Assembly (NCBI GenBank): GCA_029565915.1
Contig: JAKQNG010000042.1
Span: 1 to 57,177 of the forward strand
DNA: 57,177 nucleotides
Direction of reading: 5' to 3'
Source: Deltaproteobacteria bacterium
GTDB taxonomy: Bacteria; Myxococcota_A; Polyangia; JAAYKL01
Shown one piece after another: positions 1 to 8,090 of the stretch. The notes under the pieces are model-generated. The model was not told the origin of the DNA and searched no databases. It saw only the letters and a program-made list of their open reading frames with translations. Each line of letters starts with the position of its first letter. Positions within the stretch are counted from its first letter, which is position 1. The position numbers were made by a program, and so were the translations under genes.

Positions 1-121
1 TCCGCTGTTCGATGTCGTCGATGGATTTGAGGATGGGCGGGCCGAGGACCCGGCAGCCGTCTGCCGTAATGAGAATATCGTCTTCGATGCGGACGCCGCC
101 TTTGCCGAGGAATTTTTCTGC
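1..121. repeat. Left copy of 121-bp direct repeat (pepP 3' fragment)
   Basis: These bases are identical to 2899-3019, which lie inside the 3' part of pepP. The match breaks at base 122. It starts at the first base of the window, so the true length to the left cannot be seen. Read on the minus strand, this copy encodes only a C-terminal piece of aminopeptidase P, including the last metal-ligand motif GVRIEDD. It is therefore a gene remnant, the product of an insertion or duplication, or an assembly overlap. Confidence 0.95.
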
Positions 122-245
122 ACGGAAAATCGCTCAGTGTATCAATGGGCGAACTAGTAGGCCAGCGCACAAATCGCTGCCATTCACGACGCGGGGTGGA
201 CTTCCTTTCAGAAGTGCGGTAGCAAGCCAATTGGGAGGGACAATG
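122..245 (+). promoter_or_regulatory. Leader of the three-gene cassette with ribosome binding site
   Basis: This 124-bp non-coding stretch begins where the direct repeat ends. It contains a GGGAGGG ribosome binding site at 233-239, six bases before the chosen ATG at 246. No convincing -35/-10 pair stands out. Its composition is more AT-rich than the neighbouring host genes. The cassette promoter is expected here, or upstream of the window. Confidence 0.4.
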
Positions 246-896
246 ATGAAGGCCGAAATCGAAAACGCGTCGGTTGTCGTGCTTGGGAGCTTCAACCCGG
301 CGATCTTTCAGCCTGCTTGGTTTGGAGCGCAGGGGCTCATCACAGGCGAGGAAGTGACCGCCGCGAAGCTCGGGATGGTTCACCCAGAGATCGCGATTTT
401 CTCAACGGCTTGGTTCTCCCTTCAGGTCACCTCAGATCGTTTTCAGATCGAAACGGTCACACCTGATTCGTACCCTCTTCTTCGGGACCTAGTGACTGGA
501 ACCTTCACAATCCTGAGCCAGACCCCCGTGGCAAGAATGGGGCTGAACACAAGGCGGCATTATCGTTTCGATGCCGAGGAAAAGTGGCACGCGGTAGGCC
601 ACCTGTTGGCACCCAAAGAACCTTGGGCCGGGGTACTGAATGCGCCCGGAATGCGCGCTCTGGTCATGTGGGGCCAACGCGAAGGAACGGCCGCCAGTAA
701 AATTGAGGTCCGCGTAGAATCAGAAAGCCACGGGCGTCCCGACTACCGGATCTTCGTCGCAACGAATCATGACTATGTACTCAGGGGCGAAGGCGGCACG
801 CTACACATTTGCGAGCTTATCACAGCGGAGTGGGACGACATTTTGGCGTACGGTCGCACAACTGCGGAGTCACTTCTTCGAGTGGGCATGCCATGA
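246..896 (+). CDS. Unrecognised 216-aa protein, first gene of the inserted cassette
   Basis: I do not recognise this protein with confidence. It is soluble, about 216 residues, with no signal peptide or membrane segment, and mixes beta-strand-like blocks with aromatic motifs (FQPAWFG, FSTAWFSLQV, GLNTRRHY, WHAVGHLLAPKEPW). The middle section faintly recalls sporadically distributed TIGR04255-type proteins, but this is only an impression. ATG 246 is preferred over 243 because GGGAGGG at 233-239 is then correctly spaced. The reading frame continues upstream to base 12 only through the antisense of the pepP repeat, so the longer form is rejected. Its stop overlaps the next start as ATGA, which implies translational coupling. 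Its GC content is lower than that of the flanking genes, consistent with transfer. Confidence 0.75.
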   Translation: MKAEIENASVVVLGSFNPAIFQPAWFGAQGLITGEEVTAAKLGMVHPEIAIFSTAWFSLQVTSDRFQIETVTPDSYPLLRDLVTGTFTILSQTPVARMGLNTRRHYRFDAEEKWHAVGHLLAPKEPWAGVLNAPGMRALVMWGQREGTAASKIEVRVESESHGRPDYRIFVATNHDYVLRGEGGTLHICELITAEWDDILAYGRTTAESLLRVGMP

Positions 897-1549
897 ACAG
901 ACACGCAGCGGCTTCGGATCTCAACGCAAGGAAGGCACTTCGCGATGCCTCTGATGCTGTTCGGAAAGCTGGAGAGGGCTGGAACGCAGAAGGGGTCGTG
1001 TTGCCTTTCTCGAAAGTTTCCGAACAGAAGCAAAGCTCTATGGTATTGGGCCAACGCACAACAACCGAAACTGCCCCAACCGATATCGCGAGAGCCTGTG
1101 GCGACGGCGCCCTACAAGAAGAGCAGCAGAACGACACTGTAGCCGACACTCTAATCGATGCCGCCAAGATCGCGTCAAGTCAGCGTTCGGAGAACCTACC
1201 AACAATCCGAGCCTCTTTCGATCTTCTCCAACAGTGGGTTTGTACAGTTGTCTCCATCGGCGATGGCGAGTTCGTCGCCATCGCGAGAGACAAGATGAAC
1301 CCAGAGTGCCCCGACGAAGAGGTCGTTTTCGACTGCGCTGATGTTAACGACGCCGACAGTCAGCTTCTGGAAATCGGCGCCGTGTTCTATTGGAGTGTTG
1401 GCTATCGCATTTCAGAGTGGGGGCAGAAGACCAAGGGATCGGAGCTTCGTTTCCGTCGCCTCCCGGCGTGGAATAAACGAGAGCTTGCTGCCGCCGAGAA
1501 GAGGGCGGAGGAACTCGGTCTACTGTTTGTAGAAGATGGCAACGCCTAG
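893..1549 (+). CDS. Unrecognised 218-aa protein, second gene of the cassette
   Basis: This gene overlaps the previous one by four bases (ATGA) and the next by 14 bases, so the three genes form one translationally coupled unit. The first ~110 residues are charged and low in structure signals. The last ~100 look like a compact beta domain with motifs LLQQWVCTVV, GEFVAIARD, EIGAVFYWSVGY and ELRFRRLPAW, followed by a C-terminal helix rich in Ala and Glu. There is no signal peptide or membrane segment. I cannot name the family. The conserved-looking aromatic motifs and tight coupling suggest it works with the neighbouring hydrolase, possibly as an adaptor or recognition subunit, but that is inference. 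Confidence 0.75.
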   Translation: MNRHAAASDLNARKALRDASDAVRKAGEGWNAEGVVLPFSKVSEQKQSSMVLGQRTTTETAPTDIARACGDGALQEEQQNDTVADTLIDAAKIASSQRSENLPTIRASFDLLQQWVCTVVSIGDGEFVAIARDKMNPECPDEEVVFDCADVNDADSQLLEIGAVFYWSVGYRISEWGQKTKGSELRFRRLPAWNKRELAAAEKRAEELGLLFVEDGNA

Positions 1550-2660
1550 CCCTGTGCTTGAAGCGCCTCCAGAAGCAACCGAAATCGAGGTGTCGCTGTT
1601 CGGGCCGGGAGTCGGAGAGTGCGTCGTCCTGCACCTCGGCGGCGGGTTCTGGATAGTCGTAGATTCCTGTTTAGACAGGACCACAAGACACCCTGTGGCG
1701 CTTGAGTACCTTCGCAGCTTGGAGGTTCCAGTCCATACGGCACTCAAGAGACTCATCCTGACGCACTGGCATGACGACCATATCCGCGGTGCTGCCGAGT
1801 TGTTGCGAGAAGCGACTGAGGCACAGCTATGGATCTCTGGCGCTCTCAGCAGTATTCAATTCCGCTCTCTTGTAGGTCTCAAACACCCAAGCGGCGGACC
1901 CAGAGGCGTTCAAGAGATGGACGAACTCTTCCGCATCATGAAGAGCCGCAAAGCCGAGGGAGCCCACCGCGCCGGATACAATCTGAAACTGGCGAACGAG
2001 AACACCCCGCTTGTTCGCCTAGCTGCACCTCACGCGGTCGAAGTAACATCTCTCTCTCCGTCGTCGGAGTCTACCCTGCTTGCTGTGGCGGAGTTCGCCC
2101 GTTTGCTGCCGAAAGACGCGGCTCCTGTGAACGACATCCGGCTTGGTCCCAACGATGCTGCCGTCGTTCTTCATGTCAAAGTGGGCGAACGCTCGGTGCT
2201 CCTTGGATCGGATTTGGAAAACCGTGGCGATCCTCGCCTTGGATGGCGCGCTATTGTCGATTCTGCCGAACGTCCCCAGGACAGAGCAGAGGTCTTCAAG
2301 GTCGCCCATCACGGCTCGCAGACCGGGCACGAGCCGAACGTCTGGACAGATATGCTGGTGCCGGACCCTTGCGCCTTGCTCACACCGTACAGGTCGTTAA
2401 TCACCCCACTCCCCACAGAGAAGGACATCAGTCGGCTAGCCTCTCTGACATCGAAAGTGTTTCTCACAGCCTCGCCACGGACGAAAGAACCTCCCGCACG
2501 TTCCAGAACAGTAGAGAAGATTGTGAAAGATAGCGTTCTCGGACGGACTGTCCGCGAAAGTACTGTTGGTCACATTCGCCTACGAGCGCCGATCTACGGC
2601 CACGCAGACTGGCGGGTAGAATTGTTCAACGGAGCGTATCAGATCACCGACGTCGCCTAA
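1536..2660 (+). CDS. Metallo-beta-lactamase-fold hydrolase (ComEC C-terminal-like)
   Basis: This 374-residue protein carries the hallmark MBL metal site. The HxHxDH motif is in LTHWHDDHIRG near residues 76-86, an Asp ligand is in LLGSDLENR near 223-231, and a His pair is in VAHHGSQTGHE near 255-265. The VAHHGS form is typical of the ComEC/Rec2 C-terminal MBL branch, which includes nucleases and other phosphodiesterases. Here it stands alone, without ComEC membrane segments or a signal peptide, so it should act in the cytoplasm. It begins inside the end of the preceding gene and is the last gene of the cassette. Its substrate cannot be read from sequence; a nucleic acid or nucleotide is possible. 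Composition matches the rest of the cassette. Confidence 0.9.
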   Translation: MATPSPVLEAPPEATEIEVSLFGPGVGECVVLHLGGGFWIVVDSCLDRTTRHPVALEYLRSLEVPVHTALKRLILTHWHDDHIRGAAELLREATEAQLWISGALSSIQFRSLVGLKHPSGGPRGVQEMDELFRIMKSRKAEGAHRAGYNLKLANENTPLVRLAAPHAVEVTSLSPSSESTLLAVAEFARLLPKDAAPVNDIRLGPNDAAVVLHVKVGERSVLLGSDLENRGDPRLGWRAIVDSAERPQDRAEVFKVAHHGSQTGHEPNVWTDMLVPDPCALLTPYRSLITPLPTEKDISRLASLTSKVFLTASPRTKEPPARSRTVEKIVKDSVLGRTVRESTVGHIRLRAPIYGHADWRVELFNGAYQITDVA

Positions 2661-2821
2661 CCAATTCGCCCTCTCGATATTTCTCCGATGGCTGCTGGAA
2701 GTGGTTTTCTGTGTTACCTGTCGTGGCGACCCCAGATAATCGCTGGAAGCAATTCTCAGAAGCATCGTACCGCTGTTTACTCGAACCCGGTAGGACCTAT
2801 CGCAAAGCCGTGAAGCGGGAA
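2661..2821. other. Short non-coding right end of the cassette
   Basis: This 161-bp stretch separates the MBL gene from the convergent pepP stop. No gene, strong hairpin, transposon-like terminal inverted repeat or tRNA fragment was seen, so it gives no sign of how the cassette arrived. Confidence 0.4.
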
Positions 2822-4270
2822 TCAGGACGTCGGAACGCGCGATGGTCCGGGGATATCATGCCCCTGAAAACGGCTCCCACACCCCCGGACCTGCTTCATC
2901 CGCTGTTCGATGTCGTCGATGGATTTGAGGATGGGCGGGCCGAGGACCCGGCAGCCGTCTGCCGTAATGAGAATATCGTCTTCGATGCGGACGCCGCCTT
3001 TGCCGAGGAATTTTTCTGCTTCGTCGTAGTTGATGAAGCTGTCGTGGCGACGTTTCGCGCGCCACATCCCCACCAGCGCCGGAATGAAATACAATCCCGG
3101 TTCCACGGTGATGACAAACCCCGGCTGCAGGGCTTTGGCGAGGCGCAGATACGACAGGCCGAACTGGCCCGAGCGCCCCTCGTCCTCCGGATAGCCCACC
3201 GCGTCGCCCAGATCCTCCATGTCGTGCACGTCGATGCCGAGCATGTGCCCGATGCCGTGGGGAAAAAAGAGCGCATGGGCGCCCTGCTGTACCGCCTCGT
3301 CCGGGTCCCCTTTCATGAGCCCCATGGCCTGCAGCCCGTCCACCAGCGCCCGGCAGGCAATGCGGTGGACGTCCCGGTTGGACACCTCTGGCGATGCGGC
3401 AGCGATGGCCAGCTCCTGGGCCCGCAGCACCGCGGCATAGACCATTTTCTGCCGGGCATCAAAGGCGCCCCCCACGGGAAACGTCCGCGTGATATCGGAG
3501 CAGTAGGCAAAGGGCGGCATTTCCACCCCCGTGTCGATGAGCAGCAGGTCCCCCTGCGCCAGCGTGTTTTCGCAGCGTTCGTTGTGCAGGATTTCGCCGC
3601 GCACGGTGACAATGGGCGCAAACGCGCTGGACAGATTCCGCGCCAGGGCCACGGCCTCCATGGCCGAGCGCACCGCCGCCTCAGTGGCACCGGGGCCCAT
3701 CACCGCCAGCGCCGCGTCATACATATCCTTCGACACGGAGATGGCTGCTTCGATCTGCGCGACTTCCTCATCGGACTTCCGCGCGCGCTGTTCCACCACC
3801 GCCCGGGCCAGAGCGCGGTCCGCTTGTTCGCTCACCTGTGCCGGGGACATTCCCAGCAACCGGCAGAGCCACAGGGTACGCTCCGCCCGCACGGGGGGCA
3901 GCCAGCGGATGGGTTCTCCGGCGGCCTGCAGTCGCGCCAGCGCGCCTTCGAGGGCACTCGCCGGTTCCACGCGTTCGATGCCCGCGGCCCGGGCGAGATC
4001 CGCCGGTTCCGGACCGGGGCCGCTCCAGATGAGGGAATCCGCGGAAGGGGCGTCGCCGTACAGAACGGCCTCACCCCCTTGAAACACGATCAGGGCCACA
4101 TCGGCCGCATCGATTCCCGTGTAGTAGAGAAAGTGGGAATCCTGCCGGAACGGATAGGTGTTCCGCGGATAATTGCGGGGCGCCGGCCCGTTGGCAAAGA
4201 GGACAATCGCACCGCCTGCCACCTGCTGCCGGAGAAGGTGTCGCCGCTGCGCGAAAGTGAATGGATTCAT
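2822..4270 (-). CDS. pepP: Xaa-Pro aminopeptidase (aminopeptidase P, M24B)
   Basis: This enzyme removes N-terminal residues that precede proline. The 482-residue protein has the AMP_N-type N-terminal domain (residues ~1-130, with YPFRQDSHFLYYTG) followed by the pita-bread M24 catalytic domain. The five metal ligands are all visible: Asp in LLIDTG, Asp in YCSDITRTFP, His in HGIGHMLGIDVHD, Glu in ITVEPGLY and Glu in GVRIEDD. The end of the gene overlaps the 121-bp direct repeat. The last ~26 residues, encoded by 2822-2898, lie beyond the repeat and may be a chimeric tail rather than the native end. It follows a small lipoprotein gene by 25 bp on the same strand. Confidence 0.93.
   Translation of the reverse strand: MNPFTFAQRRHLLRQQVAGGAIVLFANGPAPRNYPRNTYPFRQDSHFLYYTGIDAADVALIVFQGGEAVLYGDAPSADSLIWSGPGPEPADLARAAGIERVEPASALEGALARLQAAGEPIRWLPPVRAERTLWLCRLLGMSPAQVSEQADRALARAVVEQRARKSDEEVAQIEAAISVSKDMYDAALAVMGPGATEAAVRSAMEAVALARNLSSAFAPIVTVRGEILHNERCENTLAQGDLLLIDTGVEMPPFAYCSDITRTFPVGGAFDARQKMVYAAVLRAQELAIAAASPEVSNRDVHRIACRALVDGLQAMGLMKGDPDEAVQQGAHALFFPHGIGHMLGIDVHDMEDLGDAVGYPEDEGRSGQFGLSYLRLAKALQPGFVITVEPGLYFIPALVGMWRAKRRHDSFINYDEAEKFLGKGGVRIEDDILITADGCRVLGPPILKSIDDIEQRMKQVRGCGSRFQGHDIPGPSRVPTS
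2899..3019. repeat. Right copy of 121-bp direct repeat, inside pepP
   Basis: This is the second copy of the sequence at 1-121 and is identical base for base. It lies in frame within the full-length pepP gene and encodes the region from the last Glu metal ligand to DDIEQR. If it marks a recombination junction, the cassette (122-2898) was introduced here and pepP was restored by the duplicated end. Confidence 0.95.
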
Positions 4271-4295
4271 CGGATGGACTCCGCGGACAACGCGG

Positions 4296-4703
4296 TCAGA
4301 AGGCCTGGCCGGACTGGTGGGACTCGGCCATCATCCACCAACGCCCGTCCCGATACTCCCAGTTCTGCACCGTGACGGTTTCATACACGACCATTTCCTT
4401 GTTGCGGTACCAGACCCACTGCACGTGCAGCACCGCCTTCTTGGCCTTTTCGTCATAGGTTGTCTGAATGATTTCGGCGCTGGAAATCCGGATGTCCTGC
4501 CCCCAGCCCTGGTGCATGTCCATGAAATGGGACATGGCCGCCGCATCCACCGCCGGGAGCACGTCGTTGTACCGTCCCCAGCGCAGTCCTTCGTTGAATT
4601 CGAACGAGCTGCGCGCCAGTTTTTCCCGCGGCCCTTCGGCAATCGCGCAGGCAGCGGCCACCAGCGCCAGCGCCAGCAGTCCCGTGACAGAAATGAATTT
4701 CAT
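4296..4703 (-). CDS. Small putative lipoprotein (135 aa)
   Basis: The N-terminus is a lipoprotein signal (hydrophobic LLALALVAAAC, lipobox Cys at about residue 19). The mature part of ~115 residues is rich in Trp and Tyr (VQWVWYRNKE, NWEYRDGRWW) and looks like a small alpha+beta fold of the kind found in NTF2-like lipoproteins; this is an impression only. It starts 7 bp after the PP2C phosphatase stop and is followed 25 bp later by pepP, so the three are probably co-transcribed. No specific role can be assigned. Confidence 0.75.
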   Translation of the reverse strand: MKFISVTGLLALALVAAACAIAEGPREKLARSSFEFNEGLRWGRYNDVLPAVDAAAMSHFMDMHQGWGQDIRISSAEIIQTTYDEKAKKAVLHVQWVWYRNKEMVVYETVTVQNWEYRDGRWWMMAESHQSGQAF

Positions 4704-4710
4704 GAGATGC

Positions 4711-5490
4711 TCAGTTTTCCTCGACGACTTCGACCAGCACGACGGTCACGTTGTCGTCTCCGCCGTTGGTGTTCGCCGCATCGATCAGCGCCCGGGCCGT
4801 CTGTTGCAGGTCACCCCGGTTGGCAATGACGATATCCCGGATTTCTGAATCGTCCAGCATGCCGTTCAGACCGTCGGAACACAGCAGCATGATATCGCCC
4901 ACCTCGGTTTCAAGGGTCTGGTGATCGACCAGCACCTTGTCCTGCATGCCCAGGGCCCGGGTGATGACGTTGGTCGGCAGTTCCGCCAGCTGCTCGGGCG
5001 TGAGGTCCGGCGCCGCCCGCAGATAGTCGTTGATGAGGGAGTGGTCGAGGGTGATGACCGCAATGTCGTTGCCCCTCACCCGGTAGCAGCGGGAATCCCC
5101 CACGTGCACCACGTGCATGGCGTTGTTGTTTTCCACCCCGAGAATGCCCACCACGGTGGTGCCCATGCCCTGCAGATCTTCTTCTTCGTTGGAACGCTTG
5201 AAAATCCGGGTGTTGCCCACCTGCACGGCGGTGATGAACCGGTTGACGGAAAACGGAGAATTCGGATCGAACTGAAACGGCCAGGTGATGTCGTCCTTTT
5301 CCGTCTCCCGGAAAAATTCTTCGATGGCTTCAACCGAAATCTTTGATGCCACATCGCCGGCCCGGTGCCCGCCCATGCCGTCCGCCACGACGAAGAGGTT
5401 GAATTCGGGAAACAACCCGTAACTGTCCTCGTTGTGGTCGCGCTCGCGGCCGACGTCCGTCAGCCCCACTGCTCTCAGCGCTTTTGCCAT
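4711..5490 (-). CDS. PP2C-family protein serine/threonine phosphatase
   Basis: This 259-residue protein is a bacterial PP2C (PPM/Stp type) that removes phosphate from Ser and Thr. The metal-binding motifs are present in order: DVGRERDHNEDS near residue 11, FVVADGMGGHRAGD near 33, HVGDSRCYR in the middle, LLCSDGLNGML and the closing GGDDNVTVV. It lacks a membrane segment. It lies 109 bp downstream of a Hanks-type kinase gene on the same strand, the usual kinase/phosphatase arrangement. The gap between them carries a 17-bp motif that recurs near position 10120. Confidence 0.93.
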   Translation of the reverse strand: MAKALRAVGLTDVGRERDHNEDSYGLFPEFNLFVVADGMGGHRAGDVASKISVEAIEEFFRETEKDDITWPFQFDPNSPFSVNRFITAVQVGNTRIFKRSNEEEDLQGMGTTVVGILGVENNNAMHVVHVGDSRCYRVRGNDIAVITLDHSLINDYLRAAPDLTPEQLAELPTNVITRALGMQDKVLVDHQTLETEVGDIMLLCSDGLNGMLDDSEIRDIVIANRGDLQQTARALIDAANTNGGDDNVTVVLVEVVEEN

Positions 5491-5555
5491 GCGATTTCCG
5501 GCTCCTTTGCTGTTCCACCGGTTGTCCGGACAGGCGACAGATGCCCGTCGATTGC

Positions 5556-5572
5556 AGATACACTACCATATG
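5556..5572 (-). promoter_or_regulatory. 17-bp motif shared with 10120-10136
   Basis: The plus-strand sequence AGATACACTACCATATG occurs here and again at 10120-10136, upstream of a minus-strand gene each time. Here it is 66 bp before the PP2C start. It may be part of a promoter or operator: it contains TACACT on the plus strand and TAGTGT on the minus strand as possible -10 elements. Which strand it serves is not clear. Confidence 0.4.
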
Positions 5573-5599
5573 AAGGAAAAAAAGCCAGAAAGCGGAAGG

Positions 5600-6898
5600 T
5601 CAGGGGATGATGCCGAGCACCCAGGCCAGGGCGACGCCCACGGTGACCACCGCCAGGGCCACCGCCAGTCCGGCGAAGAAGTTCATCCGCACCTCCCGCG
5701 CCTCATCCGCTTCGCTCACCTCTTCCTCTGGCCGGGTCCACGTGTCGTCGTGCCCGCCTTCGAGCATCTTTTCGAGGGAGGTGGGCTCGCTCTCGTCGCC
5801 CCGGGCGGACCAGGGCGTCAGGGAGGGCTGGTCCGCACCGCTGAACCCTTCGATGCGCAGGGGCGCGTTGCCGGTCTTCGCCGAGAGGGGTTTCGCTCCG
5901 GGACTGACGACGTCCAGGGATGCGAACACGCTGATCTCCTCCTGAATCATCTGATCGATGAGGGAATGGGACGGACGGTTGTCCTCGCCGCCGAGGACCG
6001 CCTCCAGGGTGCGGCGCAGATCGAAGCCGGTGACCTTCAGCCGTTCGTTGAACAGGCATCCGGCCAGGGCCTCGGCCAGGGCGTCGCAGGACTGGAAGCG
6101 CTGATCCGGATCCACCGCCAGGGCCTTGCGGATAATCGCGTCGAGGCTCGCGCTGACTGCCGGATTGATATGGGGCAGGTAGGGGACGTCGGCCTCGCGG
6201 ACCTTTTTGATGGTTTCGATGTCGTTGGCACCCAGAAACAACCGCCGGCCGGTGAGCATCTCCCACAGGACGATACCCGTGCAGAACACATCCATCCGGT
6301 GGTCGACGGGTCGTCCCGTGGCGGACTCCGGACACAGGTAGGCGTACTTGCCCTTGACCACGCCGGGGGACGTGTTTTCCAGCTGGCTGTTGGCCTTGGC
6401 GAGGCCGAAATCCACAATCTTCACCTCGCCTTCCCTGGACAGCAGGATGTTCGGCGGGCTGACGTCCCGGTGGACGATGCGCAGGGGACGGCCTTCCGGG
6501 TCGCGCAGCTGGTGGGCATAGGCGAGGCCCCGGCAGACTTCCATGGCGATGAAAATCGCCTGGGCCACGGGCAGGACCTGACCGCGCTCCTTCATCAGGC
6601 GCAGAAAATTCTTCAGGTTGGTGCCGTTCACGTACTCCATGACGATGAAGTACGTGCCGCCGGCCTGCCCGATATCGAACACCTGAACGACATTGGCGTG
6701 ACTGAGGTGCAGAGACAGCCGGGCCTCATCGAGGAACATGGCGATGAACCGGGCGTTCTCCACCAGATGGGGCAGCACCCGCTTGATGGCCACCTTCTTG
6801 CGGAATCCCCGGATGCCTTCGGCGACGCCTTCGTAGACCTCCGCCATGCCGCCCGCGTCCAGCTTGCGCGTGATCCGGTATTTTTCCTGAGCAACCAT
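5600..6898 (-). CDS. Hanks-type serine/threonine protein kinase, membrane anchored
   Basis: Residues ~7-270 form a full eukaryotic-like kinase domain: Gly loop LDAGGMAEVYEG, catalytic Lys in VAIKRV, HRDVSPPNILL catalytic loop and DFGLAK metal motif. The Pro-Pro-Asn version of the catalytic loop is common in myxobacterial kinases. An acidic, low-complexity linker of ~110 residues leads to one C-terminal transmembrane helix (FFAGLAVALAVVTVGVALAW), so the kinase domain faces the cytoplasm with almost nothing outside. It is followed by a PP2C phosphatase that probably opposes it. The divergent gene upstream starts 169 bp away. Confidence 0.93.
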   Translation of the reverse strand: MVAQEKYRITRKLDAGGMAEVYEGVAEGIRGFRKKVAIKRVLPHLVENARFIAMFLDEARLSLHLSHANVVQVFDIGQAGGTYFIVMEYVNGTNLKNFLRLMKERGQVLPVAQAIFIAMEVCRGLAYAHQLRDPEGRPLRIVHRDVSPPNILLSREGEVKIVDFGLAKANSQLENTSPGVVKGKYAYLCPESATGRPVDHRMDVFCTGIVLWEMLTGRRLFLGANDIETIKKVREADVPYLPHINPAVSASLDAIIRKALAVDPDQRFQSCDALAEALAGCLFNERLKVTGFDLRRTLEAVLGGEDNRPSHSLIDQMIQEEISVFASLDVVSPGAKPLSAKTGNAPLRIEGFSGADQPSLTPWSARGDESEPTSLEKMLEGGHDDTWTRPEEEVSEADEAREVRMNFFAGLAVALAVVTVGVALAWVLGIIP

Positions 6899-7067
6899 CT
6901 GCGCCCTACCTTACATCAACGCCCGTGCCGTTTGAAAGAATTGTCCGTTTCCGCAGGTGCCGGCGGCAAGGGCAACGGAATGGAAGATTTTTCCCGGGCG
7001 CTGGGGTATGACTGAGTCCGCGGGCGGTCGGACGACCCGGCCAGCGCCGTACCGGAGAGTGGATGGG

Positions 7068-8054
7068 ATGAGCCGATACGAAACAGAACGACAGGTGGCC
7101 CTGCAGGCGGTGGTGGAAGCGGCGGCTCTGTGCCGGGACGTGCAGACGCAGATGGGAGAGGGCGTGCTCGAAAAGGCGGATCGCAGCCCGGTGACCGTGG
7201 CGGACTTCGGCAGCCAGGCACTGGTGTGCCGCCGACTCGCCAATGCGTTTCCCGGTGATCCCATCGTCGCCGAGGAAGACGCGGCCGAACTGCGCCGCAG
7301 CACCAACGACGCCCTGCGCCATCAGATGCTGGCCCACGTGCGCCGTGCGGTGGCGGACGCCGCGAGCGACGACGTGCTCGACTGGATTGATCGCGGGAGC
7401 CACGACGGGTCCGCGTCCCGTTTCTGGACCCTCGATCCCATCGACGGCACAAAGGGGTTTCTGCGCAGGGAGCAGTACGCGATTTCCCTTGCCCTGATTG
7501 TGGACGGCCGCATCGCCGTGGGTGCCCTGTGCTGTCCGAGCTATCCCCTTCAGGACGGCCGCCGGCGGGGCATTGTCTGCATCGCCGAACAGGACGAAGG
7601 GGCGTGGGAGACCTCCCTCGACAGGGACGGAGAATGCGCGTCCCTCCGCGTGCGTCCAGCGGCGGACCAGCGGGCGATCCGGGTGTGCGAATCCGTGGAA
7701 GCCGCCCACTCCTCCCACGGAGACAGTGCGCGCATCGCGCAGGCACTCGACATTGGCGCGCCGCCGGTCCGGATGGACAGCCAGGCCAAATACGCGGCCG
7801 TGGCGCGGGGCGACGCGGATGCCTACCTGCGACTGCCGAAGGGCCCTGACTACCGGGAAAAGATCTGGGACCACGCGGGAGGTGTCATCGCAGTGACCGA
7901 GGCCGGTGGCCGCGTGACGGATATCCATGGTCGCCCCCTCGATTTTTCGGTGGGTCGCAGCCTGCAGAAAAACCGCGGCGTGGTGGTAACCAGCGGCGCC
8001 TTCCACGAAGCCTTCATCGATGCGATTGCCGCGCTGGGCATCGGGCGGTTCTGA
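7068..8054 (+). CDS. 3'(2'),5'-bisphosphate nucleotidase / inositol monophosphatase family (CysQ/HAL2-like)
   Basis: This 328-residue protein belongs to the lithium-sensitive phosphatase superfamily. Visible metal-site motifs are EEDA near residue 66, the signature LDPIDGTKGFLR near 124-135 and WDHAGGVIAVTEAGG near 266-280. The length and the KGFLR extension fit the HAL2/CysQ branch, which removes phosphate from 3'-phosphoadenosine 5'-phosphate during sulfate assimilation. ATG 7068 is chosen because GGAGAG lies eight bases upstream and the family N-terminus starts there; the frame is open further upstream. It is transcribed with the deacetylase gene 36 bp downstream. Confidence 0.85.
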   Translation: MSRYETERQVALQAVVEAAALCRDVQTQMGEGVLEKADRSPVTVADFGSQALVCRRLANAFPGDPIVAEEDAAELRRSTNDALRHQMLAHVRRAVADAASDDVLDWIDRGSHDGSASRFWTLDPIDGTKGFLRREQYAISLALIVDGRIAVGALCCPSYPLQDGRRRGIVCIAEQDEGAWETSLDRDGECASLRVRPAADQRAIRVCESVEAAHSSHGDSARIAQALDIGAPPVRMDSQAKYAAVARGDADAYLRLPKGPDYREKIWDHAGGVIAVTEAGGRVTDIHGRPLDFSVGRSLQKNRGVVVTSGAFHEAFIDAIAALGIGRF

Positions 8055-8090
8055 GCCGTCCGGCCCCGCGGACAGGAAAAGGAGAAGCCA

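Noticed and set aside
12-242. N-terminal extension of the first cassette gene
   Set aside because: It is encoded by the antisense of the pepP repeat and precedes a good ribosome binding site; the real start is at 246.
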